Below the pieces are notes generated by a model. That model was not told where the DNA came from, made no database searches, and saw only the letters and a list, made by a program, of their open reading frames with translations. Positions 55,176 through 64,000 of a DNA stretch of 64,000 nt are shown piece after piece. The stretch is from Diphasiastrum complanatum. Its lineage: Eukaryota > Streptophyta > Lycopodiopsida > Lycopodiales > Lycopodiaceae. Position numbers and translations under genes: made by a program. Position 1 is the stretch's first letter, and each line of letters opens with the position of its first letter. The stretch lies in contig CM055096.1 of NCBI GenBank assembly GCA_029204225.1, forward strand, positions 71,333,349 through 71,397,348, written 5' to 3'.

Positions 55176-55605
55176 TGGGGTTAGCATCTTGGTGGGAAAG
55201 CCAAGTGGCCAAATAGGGTTTGGACCTGCTATAAAAGGATGTAACTCGTGGAGAGAGTCATCTTCTCTCTTCTCTATCTCATTTCATGCTTATACATGGT
55301 TCTCTTGGGTTCTACTATCCATTGGTGCACTATCTTGGTGATTGCTTGCAATTCTATGTGTAGAATGATCTATATTTGTTATTTTTGGATCCACACGTGT
55401 GAAATACAGTAGCTTGCTGGTTTTGTTCGGACAGCAACAGTACATAATCATTTTATTCAAGTTTGATCAAGTTCTATTAGTGTTTGCATCTCAAATTGTG
55501 TGTAGATGCTGATTTTTCTACATTGGTGAAATTGGTAGTGTATTTCTCTTTCTAACCAAATATCATTCAAGTAGATTGGATCTTAAGCATCTGAAATCTT
55601 TCACA
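55176..55605 (+). repeat. 3' LTR of element G
   Basis: It starts TGGGGTTAGC and ends CTTTCACA at 55605. It has few differences from the 5' LTR, which suggests a younger insertion than the chromovirus at 14106. CACACGTGTG is at 55392-55401. Confidence 0.88.
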
Positions 55606-56280
55606 TGAGTCAAGGGCACCAAGCGTGCAATCATGTTTTTTAGCAATACAAAGTGCTTTGCAAATAAGAACTCACTGAAGAACCCACTTTGGGCCACACA
55701 AATAATGACTCTCTCTCAATTTGTCATACATGCAAACATGTGATATAGTAGTATGTCGCTCTCGTCGCAATGAATACTTGCATCGTGTACATGGGCATGG
55801 TATTCTCTGGTATAGCCAGGCCTCTGATCCAATATGTGATTGCCTTGCCTCATCATCTAAATAAGAGGAACGTGAACTCGCCATTTGCATCAGTGCACCT
55901 TGACGGTTGACAATAGATGGGACACAAAATTAGAAATGATCAACAATACATAAAACAAACTAATTGAATGCACTGAGACGAATACAAGACATGTTTATAA
56001 TAACTAATTTTGAGTGAGTCATGTGCAACTAGTCTCTCGAATTAGCAATACAAGATAAATCAAACCAAATTTTAGGATCATTCTAATTAAATCCGTACTC
56101 ATTTTTATTTGTGATAGGGCCAACTGCAATCTTGTGAAGAGCAAGGCTAGCCATGTAATGATACACATAGGCATGGATTGGATTTTGCCTAGATATGCGG
56201 ACCATGCCTACATGCATCATTTCATGGCTTGCATCGCTCTTCAGTTCTCCTAAGCCAATAAAAGCTGAGATTTGCATACT
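55606..56280 (-). pseudogene. CACTA B: transposase-associated N-terminal domain
   Basis: Minus strand 55890-55672 reads EAWLYQRIPCPCTRCKY, then HTTISHVCMYDKLRESHYLC and GPKW. This is the Cys-containing transposase-associated domain (PF13963 type) that precedes tnp2 in plant CACTA proteins. It ends near the element G 3' LTR, with the core on the far side of G. A 64-codon frame at 56277-56083 upstream has no recognisable domain and I leave it unassigned. Confidence 0.8.
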
Positions 56281-56911
56281 ATTCTATCTCTATATCCAAT
56301 TGAGGGTTCAAGGTTAAGATGTTTTTGATCAAAATGCCTAAACATCCAAATTCCTAAAGATTCCTTCTACACTAAGATCACATGTTATCATCTAATCACC
56401 ATGTGTCATTAGAAAAGTATGACATGATATCTCACAACAGGAAAATAGTGTTACGCTCATATGATTAGAAGTCAATCAATCGCAAAAGAGTACGTCGTTG
56501 AGGATTTCAAGGTGTTTTTGATCAATTCTTTTTTGCTTTTGGATCTTTGTATGTAGACCTTTATTACAATCAAAGTTCTCGCCAGTTTCATTACTATACT
56601 ATATTGTCGGGTTTCCCGATTACTGGAAATAGATCCGGACACATGTCCTTGAAAAATTAATATTTGCAAAATTACTGCTTTTGAAAAAAGTCAAATTTCA
56701 GAATTTTGGGCAGTTGGATGGCCAAGAATAGTGGTTGGATGCCAAATATGTCCATGTTTGGACACTAATGACATCCTTTAACCAGATGACTACAATTTAG
56801 CAGAAAAAAAAATGGGCCATTCAGTGCATTATATATTCTTTGACAAGGCTTGGGAATATATATAATAGCTGGCAATATTTGACAATTGTCACAACTACAC
56901 ATATGTGTGTT
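56281..56911. other. Noncoding stretch
   Basis: AT-rich, with no supported ORF and no clear repeat, between the CACTA B N terminus and the GCCACGCG repeat block. Confidence 0.45.
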
Positions 56912-57374
56912 TTGCCACACGACGCTGCCACGCGAACCCGATACTTAGCCGAAATTTTGACATTTTTCTTATGCGTGGCACTGCCACACGTGGCACATCC
57001 ATGCCAAAACTTTTTTGAGGACCCTGCCGGTGAAATCTAGACTGAAGGTGGGGTCCGGCTAAATTTTTTTAATTCTGCGTGGCACTGCCACACGTGGCAG
57101 TGCCACGCAAAGTTTTTTGATCTCAAAACTTAAAATATAGGCACCAAAATATGTCGGCGTGGCACAGCCACGGGTGGAAGTGCCACGTACAGTTGTTATT
57201 TAACCAATTGTCATCTGACATGATTCTTTTGGGATTTGCCACGCATGGCAGTGCCACACGTGACAAATCTCTAGAGAAAATTCTAGAGCGATGGCTTTTT
57301 TTATTGCCACGCATGGCAAAATTTGTCACGCTGCTTTGGAAATTTGCCACGCGTGGCAATGCCACGCATGGCAA
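56912..57374. repeat. Subterminal palindromic repeat block of CACTA C
   Basis: At least seven clusters of GCCACGCGTGGC-like palindromes, with variants such as GCGTGGCACTGCCACACG and GCCACGCATGGCA. A matching small block lies at 63766-63820. CACTA elements typically carry many short subterminal repeats bound by their own protein. I infer that these are the two ends of CACTA C, though no CACTA terminus is seen. Confidence 0.55.
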
Positions 57375-58086
57375 ACTTAGTTTGTTGTAATTTTCTTTTA
57401 ACTATTATGAATAATATGTTAATAAACAACAACTTTATGATTAATTTAAAAGCAAATAAGGTTTCTTTTAAGATTTTGAATAAGTGTATACTTATAATAA
57501 AATGTGAACTAAAAATCAAATGACCATTATGTCAAATTATTATGCTTTGACGAATTGAAGTTATTATCAGTTGAATATTACATGCTATCTTATGTATTTA
57601 TGGACATTATGATGTGTTTCTATATTGAGAAAATTCTATAATCAAAATTTGACATTAATTTCAATATGGTATTAATGGGTAAAAATATAAGCGTGAGCTT
57701 ACTATGCATTTGAAAGGATGCTAAGTACCTTACAATTGAGAGCCATGTGGTAGCTTGTTAAGCTAATTTGTTGATAAAAAAATTGCAATGTTATACACCT
57801 TTGTGTGTTTGCAAAGATCAATGAATAGTCGAACAATATTGTGGCAAAGCGTATTATTATCTCAAAGAAGTTGCTTTTTAATTATAATATATACATATTC
57901 AACACATATATCTCTTAATTAGTTCACACATCTATTAATATTGATAAATTTTTTTAATTCTAAGTGATTGCGAGATGCGTTTGAAATGAAACTTTAGAAA
58001 TGCAACATCGTAGAAAAATATAATAATTTTAATTTGAAAACATTATATATTGACCACAATGGATCATTTTATGACAAAATTATTTG
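57375..58086. other. Noncoding stretch inside CACTA C
   Basis: Strongly AT-rich with no ORF. It would be the region between the transposase stop and the subterminal repeats. Confidence 0.5.
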
Positions 58087-60240
58087 TGACATGTACAAAG
58101 TTTATTCATCATCGCAAGATTCAAATTCATCAGCCAATACATCTTGCAACTCATCTCCGCTAAGATGATTTTCATCATCACTATCAAAATCAAAACCTCT
58201 CTTAATATTGTCCTCATGCAAAGAATCATTGTTGTCCTCTTCATCATCTGAGTCGTCGAAATCATGAGAATCAATTCTCGGGTTTTCAATATCTATAAAA
58301 CTTGAAGATATATGTACATCTTCATCAGATATACTTGTGTTGTCCAAATTTAGATCTTCCATTTAATTCTCAACATATGCATTTTTGAATGCATGTCTTG
58401 AGCGTGGCCTAATTTGAACAACATACCACCAATCTTTGTTTAGTCGATCTGGTTGAAAAAATACCTGCACATTTAGCAATGTTAGGATTAGATATTTGTT
58501 ATGATCACATTTTAATTCACAATAAATAGATGTAATGAAAAAGTAGTGTAGATGATTAATATAACATTGATCACAATTGACAAAAAAAAAATGTGAAATC
58601 CATGCACACTTGTTTACAATGACGAGGCAACACCAATGTGTCTGAAAAGTCCATGCTTAATGTCTTGGTTGAATTGATAGCAAAAAATCCACTATGATCT
58701 TTTTTTATAGTTGCATTTGATCCTCTATAGTTGATTTTGAACGATTCCACATCAAACAACAAATATTTACCCATTTCACCAAAACACACCTCATATATGG
58801 CTTGTATGGTTCGTACATACTCAAGCTCTCCAGAAATTGGACTTTGATCCCGAGCACTACTCCGACTTTCTTGATGGATGGATGCCATCACACCACAATC
58901 ATAAGTTTGTCGTTTCATATCAATTGATTCAATGGAATGATGACGACCATATGCCCACATTGCACTATACTTTTGATACTGTCACATGTTGATTATAATT
59001 AAGACAATAATCAATCATCGTACAAATTAAATTTGTTACTTAAAAAAAAATAGAGTTATAGACAAACCTTCCAATCACATCCTCTTGCAAATTCTCATTC
59101 TGTGTCAGATATGAATTCTCCCTTTGATCTTGCTTGTTGCGGTGTATCACCCATCCAGTCTATAGTGCATTGGTTGGGCAATGGCTCAAGATCATGTGAA
59201 GGTGCAACTTGATCTCTAGGCCTATTGCGTCGGGGTCAATTTCTAGTCAACACCCATTTTTTTTTTTTCTTCTTATTATAATTCCAACCATTTATCCATT
59301 ACTCTCGAACTATATAGCATGAAGGTTGAAATTTTTTTCTCTGAAAATAGGTGTCATTTTTTTAAGACTACCCATACCTTGAGGTTTTTCACCTTTCACC
59401 TCATTGCTTTCTTCATCATGCCATAGTTGTGGAGCAGATGGATCTATTTGAAACAAAACTTTGGTAACATAAAATAGAGATTGTTGCACTAACCATCCCT
59501 CTGACATGCTTCCCTCTGGCCTTGCCTTCTGATGCACAAAATCTTTCAACACTTTCATGAATCTCTCCAAGAAAAACATCCACCTACAGAAAATTTTATC
59601 ACATCAATGAGAACATTCTGTTATTAATTTGAAAGAATCACACTACATTTATTGAAACCACTTAAATCAAATTCGAGTATATTATACCTTGAGTGCACAT
59701 GACCGACATTACCAACTTCTTGGACCAAGTGCACAAGTAGACCTGTATGTCTAGGATAGAAGTGGAAAATCCCTCTCAAGCATACATACAGCCTCCACCA
59801 TATCTTCTTGTTTTGTTTGCACGTCTATCTCACAAATCTCCTTACCACACATCCATCTACATCATGTTTGTAGTATAACTAGATTTTAGTATGTTCATAT
59901 CATTTTATCAAACTTGTATTAGAAAAAGAACACACAATTTCATAAGATATCGATGTAAACAAAAAAATTTAAGTACCTGACAACGGATGCTAATTTGTAA
60001 ATGACATCACGAAGTTGATCAGTTAGATAGCCACAAATGCACATTGGAAATATATACTCGACCATTTTCAACCAATCATGAGATTTTAGACCATGGAGTT
60101 TTCCTTCAGCCGTGAATGATGTTCATAGTGAATGAGCAAAACTTGTTGGTTTTCTCATCTCGCAAATGATTGACTGTACGTACTTATACTCTTCTTTCGT
60201 AAGAATCCAAGGGGCTCTTAGAATACTTTAGGTATTTCCA
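58087..60240 (-). pseudogene. CACTA C: DUF4218, DUF4216 and acidic tail of tnp2 transposase
   Basis: Minus strand order is as follows. The DUF4218 lead is APWILTKEEYKYVQSIICEM with GKLHGLKSHDWLKM (60230-60040), then MFFLERFMKVLKDFVHQKAR and SMSEGWLVQQSLFY (59579-59450). EFARGCDWK comes next, then DUF4216 (58960-58571: QTYDCGVMA, TIQAIYEVCFGE, YLLFDVESFKI, KKDHSGFFAINS). Then PDRLNKDWWYVVQIRPRSRH leads to a very acidic tail (58362-58102: DDSDDEEDNNDS, DSDDENHLSGDELQD). Breaks occur in several places. It is a different, more diverged copy than A and B. The tnp2 catalytic domain that should precede it is absent. Confidence 0.82.
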
Positions 60241-60850
60241 TCGGTTGTGATTTCAAAACATTCTCTCCTTGCACATGTCGCTCTTCCAAAGAACAAGCAT
60301 TGGCATTCAAGCCATAAACCTACATTCTCCATTGGTGATGACATAGAGCATGCCAATCACCCCAATTGTATTGAGGTCTGCATAAGGCATTAATGTGACA
60401 ACACTATTCAAGGGGACATCAATGCTAGTAAAAGAAAATAAGCCCAATCCCGCATTAGGAAAGTGCTCACTTGGCTTGATCATGTACATATGACCCCAAT
60501 ATGAAAATGATGTTCCACATAATGGTAGTGGTACTCTATCAGGCCAACATGAATATTTCTTTCTATCAAAGGGCTTAACCAGTGCTTCTAGGTAGGGAGG
60601 AAGGGGAGACTCAGTCAATGAATTTAAAACATTCTTGGATAAGTCAACAGTACATAAATTTGGCTATTCATTTTCAAATCTTGTCAAAATGCATCCAAGT
60701 GGTGTTCATGGAGTAAATCTAGATGGGATAGGAAGAAGAGGAGATTCTACACAAGGTATGTAAGGTGATGTGGGATGGATAGAATCGATGTGAGGTGTCG
60801 TGGGATGGATAGAATTGATGTGAGGTGTCTTGTCTTTCTCGAATTTTCAA
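60241..60850 (-). pseudogene. Unassigned ORF in CACTA C, upstream of the transposase tail
   Basis: Not recognised. The open part (60618-60307, 103 codons) begins MTESPLPPYLEALVKPFDRK and holds CWPDRVPLPLCGTSFSYWG, MIKPSEHFPNAGLGLFSF and LNSVVTLMPYAD. With two stops the same frame extends upstream through repeats of IHPTTPHIDS (about 60840-60750). The segment AGLGLF followed about 10 residues later by a short hydrophobic strand is weakly reminiscent of the start of SET domains, but the rest does not fit and I do not assign it. It sits where the tnp2 core should be, so it may be a captured fragment. Confidence 0.4.
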
Positions 60851-61439
60851 TCCTTTGCATTGTTTGCACTCACAATATATCTTTTCATTGTACCTCTATT
60901 GATACTAATTTCATTTTACAATTACAAGAATGATTAGCTTAATGTTACAAGCTAATGTATATGTGTATAAATACAGTCCTAAGTTTTAAACAAATAATTA
61001 TATAGTACCTGCGATTTAGGTCAAGGCTGGGCACCAGAACTTGATGACGATGATGTTCCACTAAGTCTTTTCTCAAGCATTTGTGCTCTTTTTTGTGATT
61101 TCATTGTGTAATAATATTGCATCTTCTTTAACTTTTTGCTATCTTGTGGAGGCGTTGTGCTTTAAACAATCGTAGAAAAAAAACAAAAAAGTTATATTCA
61201 ACACACAGTGCTGCAAATCTAAATGTTAAGTACATAATATCTACTGTACATTTAATAAATATACCTATTTCGCTTAGTAGAAGACATATTCGCTAATGAA
61301 TGATTAAATTTTATCTGCAATTTTTTAACAAGAATGTTAATGATATTGACAAAATACACTTGTCAAAATATACCCAAAAAAATGATATGTACACACAAAT
61401 TTAACAAGATTCACAAATATCTTTATCACTAAAACAATT
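60851..61439. other. Noncoding stretch
   Basis: AT-rich; short minus-strand frames only. No feature is supported apart from its place between CACTA C sequence and the satellite. Confidence 0.4.
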
Positions 61440-61690
61440 AGATACCTTACCAATGTCAATTTGCTTGAATGAATCTATCACATCAGATAGCTCAAATTTG
61501 CTATCTACCATTAAAGATAGCTATATTTTTGGCCTTTATCACTCAAGATTGTCCATTGAGTGATGAAACCAATAGAATAGTGACTTCAAGACATTGAAAT
61601 AGCTTGACTTTGGTACCTATCACTTGGAATAGCTCAAATTTGATGCCTAACATGTGATTTTGATGCTGATCACTCAACATGGCTGATCAA
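61440..61690. repeat. Degenerate satellite, left part
   Basis: Shares units of the type CACTCAACATGGCTGATCAAG and TATCACTTGGAATAGCTCAA with 62575-63420. It is separated from that array by a Copia fragment. Confidence 0.6.
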
Positions 61691-62575
61691 GGGATTAGAC
61701 TCAATTAGTTTTGAATCTACTATGAATGAGACCTAATGACTTAGAAGATCTAGTAGAATAGTTAGCAAATGGTTGCTTGCGAGCCTTTGAGAGGATACAA
61801 GTCTCACAATTCTTTCCACACTTTGAAAATGCTTTTGAAAGGCCAAGTGCAAGCTCCTTTGTGCATAGGATATCCATTGATTTGAAGTTGGGGTGGCCCA
61901 ACCTCTTATGCCAAAGTTCCACTTGTGTGTGTAAGTCCAAAAAACACATTAGCATCAAGCTTGAATAGCCTCCTTTGCTTAAATCCGTTTACAATGCAAG
62001 TATCATAATAGAGCAAACACCTTCCTTAAAATGAACATCTAAACCACTATCCATTAGTTGCCCAACACCAAGCAAGCTCCTAGTAGGATTAGAAACATAG
62101 AGTACATTTTTTATATCCAATCTTTTAGAGGATCCAAGAATTAAAGAGATTGTTCCCACTCAATCTATTCTACATTCTTGATCACTTGCTGTTAAAATAG
62201 ACTTTTTACAACCTAAAAAAGGTACAAGAGTTGAGAAGAGTTCCTTTTGGAATGTCATGTGGGAACTAGCTCTAATCCACCATGTGTCATTGGAGTAGCT
62301 CTTGCTTGTTGGTGTAGATGCCATCAAGGATGAATCAACTTCATCCTCATAATCCTCAATGGTAAGGTTGTCTTGCTTGCTCTCATCTTGTGCATTCTTC
62401 TTTTTGTAGCATTGGATGCAAAGTGCCTCTTCTTTCCACAAAAGAAGTACTTTTGTTTGGCTTTGTCTTTCTTCTTTCCTTTAGAGCTTGATTCTTGATC
62501 ATCATCACTTTTGCCATGCTTTGGATCTTCTTCTTGGACTTCCATCATGTAGTACATTTAGATTGATTGTTTTTT
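61691..62575 (-). pseudogene. Copia gag end, protease and pre-integrase fragment in the satellite
   Basis: Minus strand reads a Lys-rich segment (SSSKGKKKDKAKQK), then a zinc knuckle split by a frameshift (YFFCGKKRHFAS, then IQCYKKKNAQ). The protease motif is damaged: TWWIRASSHMT has lost the Asp-Ser of WWIDSGASSHMT, apparently by a 6-base deletion near 62268-62282. It continues through the protease flap region to GAG-pre-integrase (VELWHKRLGHPNFKSMD, CETCILSK). It is of the same style as element G but diverged. No LTR is attached. Confidence 0.82.
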
Positions 62576-63420
62576 ATCGCTTATCAATGGAATTGACCCC
62601 TATCATGCGATATAGCTCAAAATTACTGTCTATCACTTGAGACTCAGGCATTGAGTGATGAGTAATTTCGAGTTTATGACATTCATGTAACTTTGAATGC
62701 AGTGCTTACATGTGAGACAACTCAATTTTGATCCTAATTACTCATCATTGTTCTTTGAGTGATCATAATTGACCAACATCACATAAGATAGTTCAATCTT
62801 GGTGTCTATCAATGTAAATAGCCCCATTTTGGTGTTTCTATCACTCGAGAAAGTCAAAATTTGCTACTTAACATATGATTTTGTTGCTTATTACTTGAAA
62901 TGGCTCTATCAAGTGACTAGACTCAACAAGTAATATATTTAAACCACTCAAGTTCAACCCCTTGTCAAACCCCTATTACACGTGATAACTTAAATTTTAT
63001 GTCTATGCGTGGTTTTGTTGCTTATCACCCGACATGGCTCATCAAGTGATCAGACTCAACCAATCCCAAGTCTAGTATATTAAGATAGCTCAAGCTTGAC
63101 CCATTGTCAACGAAATTGACTCATATCACATGAGATAACTAAAATCTGATGTGTATATTTTGGAATAGCTCACTTTTTTTTGGTGAATATCACTAAAGGT
63201 TTCTCATAAAGTTACCAAATTCGAGAAATTGTGTGCCCATGAAATAGATCAAAGTCAATTCCCATCACTTGAGGTAGTTCAAATCTAATGTCCAATACAA
63301 GATCTTGGTTCTTATCACTTGACATAGAAGATCGAGTGATTGAACTTGATCAATCTATAATTTGGAACAATCAATTTTGGCCCCTGATAGATTGAATCTA
63401 GTCCTTGGGCAGGATGATTA
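62576..63420. repeat. Degenerate satellite, main part
   Basis: Repeated phrases such as CTTATCACCCGACATGGCTC, ATCAAGTGATCAGACTCAA and CACATGAGATAACT recur with a spacing of about 133-145 bp (for example at 62887, 63020 and 63311). Units are highly diverged and there is no ORF. Confidence 0.6.
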
Positions 63421-63765
63421 GTCTGCTTCAACATGGTCATTTTGTACCAACCATATCAAATCATCTACTTGTCTTATATCAAATCAAAATATAATCAATA
63501 CTCATATGTCCTTTTTAAAAAATCATCAAAATCTTCAAAGAAAACATGGTCCTCTTGTACCCAAAATATGTCATATCAATCACATGCTTTTGTCCTTAAA
63601 AATTCATGCTTAAAAATATGTCATATCACTCAGATGCTTTTGTCCTCAAAAAAATTTATAAAATAAGAGTCAAATCACTTTTTTAGTTCCATAATTTGTC
63701 TTTTTGACAAACCACTTGCTATATGACACCTTCCAAGCCGTGGTCACATATTTCTAGGCAAATAA
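63421..63765. repeat. Noncoding stretch with a short duplication
   Basis: No ORF supported. A block of about 50 bp (AATATGTCATATCA, then ATGCTTTTGTCCT) occurs twice, near 63565 and 63615. Confidence 0.5.
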
Positions 63766-63820
63766 ATTGTGTGGCACTACCACGTGTGGCAAAAAAAATG
63801 CGTGGCAGAGCCACACGACA
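63766..63820. repeat. Second GCCACG palindrome block, probable far end of CACTA C
   Basis: GTGTGGCACTACCACGTG and TGCGTGGCAGAGCCACAC match the style of 56912-57374. Confidence 0.5.
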
Positions 63821-63944
63821 CTTGAAATCTGAAAAGTGTATAAAAATGCCCTCATTCAATATTTTTCCACGCTTTCTTGTGGATTTCTTGAGGCTCACTA
63901 TCACACTCAAGCTCTCACACTCTCACTCTCAAGCTTTCAATTTC

Positions 63945-63946
63945 TC

Positions 63947-63983
<37 letters not shown>
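63945..63983. repeat. CT microsatellite
   Basis: An uninterrupted CT run of about 36 bases, within a longer pyrimidine-rich stretch from about 63900 to the window end. Confidence 0.85.
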
Positions 63984-63986
<3 letters not shown>

Positions 63987-64000
63987 CTCTCACACTCTCA

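Larger units (their letters stand above)
51043..55605 (+). mobile_element. Element G: Copia-derived LTR element inside CACTA B
   Basis: Both LTRs are 430 bp (51043-51472 and 55176-55605), with primer site, leader, gag disrupted by a Gypsy fragment, protease and integrase. RT and RNase H are replaced by module X. The CACTA transposase N terminus (55606-55890) and core (below 51042) are separated by this insertion, which fixes the nesting order. The 5' LTR start reads TAGGGTTAGC and the 3' copy TGGGGTTAGC. I could not find a clean 5-bp target duplication (ATTAG and TGAGT). Confidence 0.85.

Noticed and set aside
56912-57374. CRISPR array or rho-independent terminators
   Set aside because: The palindromes are irregularly spaced, vary in sequence and have no unique spacers; the context is a plant CACTA element.
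57151-57390. Small proteins encoded in the GCCACG repeat block
   Set aside because: Frames on both strands give repetitive peptides produced by the palindromes. There is no independent coding evidence.
58102-58362. Acidic Asp/Glu-rich small protein as an independent gene
   Set aside because: It follows the DUF4216 end of CACTA C in the same direction and resembles the acidic tail of such transposases, so it is part of that gene.
1-64000. Plant pararetrovirus or endogenous viral insertion
   Set aside because: All RT and integrase segments have Copia or Gypsy signatures, LTRs, Met-tRNA primer sites or chromodomain. No movement protein or caulimovirid coat motif is seen.
1-64000. Host protein-coding, tRNA or rRNA genes
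   Set aside because: Every frame with recognisable motifs belongs to a transposable element. The remaining frames are short, shadowed or unrecognised. No tRNA cloverleaf or rRNA core was recognised by eye; a tRNA scan would be needed to exclude small RNA genes.

Overview
The window reads as repeat-dense, gene-poor nuclear DNA from a land plant. It carries Ty1/Copia elements, Ty3/Gypsy chromovirus elements (one with a C-terminal chromodomain) and CACTA (En/Spm) transposons whose transposase has the plant-type tnp2, DUF4218 and DUF4216 regions. Primer-binding sites complementary to initiator Met-tRNA (TGGTATCAGAGC and variants) recur throughout. I see no convincing host gene, rRNA, tRNA or CRISPR. 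The species cannot be fixed from the sequence; a large, repeat-rich genome is the safest description.

Layout: 1-2.9 kb is the 3' part of an open-reading-frame-intact Copia element and its LTR. 3-8 kb is a decayed Gypsy element, interrupted in gag by a rearranged Copia fragment (5382-6785) and cut in reverse transcriptase by a minus-strand Copia (7953-11286) with two diverged LTR copies behind it (to about 13.1 kb). 14106-25401 is a chromovirus with matching LTRs and an intact 5-bp target duplication. It contains a nested minus-strand Copia-derived element called E here (15667-21827). 26.4-35.4 kb is a patchwork of truncated LTR elements. 35.9-37.7, 47.3-56 and about 56.9-63.8 kb hold three minus-strand CACTA remnants (A, B, C). 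These are separated by an LTR element with a Ser/Thr/Pro-rich gag (37695-41118), a minus-strand Copia-derived element F (41119-45888), a Copia 3' fragment (45889-47249) and a plus-strand Copia-derived element G (51043-55605) lying inside CACTA B. A degenerate satellite with a Copia fragment in it (61.4-63.4 kb) closes the window.

The most interesting signal is a set of related Copia-derived elements (E, F, G) that share a gag start, a zinc knuckle, LTR architecture and a G-box palindrome. Where pol should be, they carry long coding-like sequence I cannot assign to a family. E and G share one module (X) colinearly up to the 3' LTR; E has a second partial copy. F carries a different module (Y) duplicated in tandem with a period of about 680 bp. 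In E the cargo joins the gag-protease reading frame after a single 1-base shift. These look like a non-autonomous retrotransposon lineage with novel cargo that would depend on a relative for reverse transcriptase.

Almost every coding region is broken by stops, frameshifts, nested insertion or loss of catalytic residues. The exception is the Copia pol at the left edge, which is open from base 1 to its stop.
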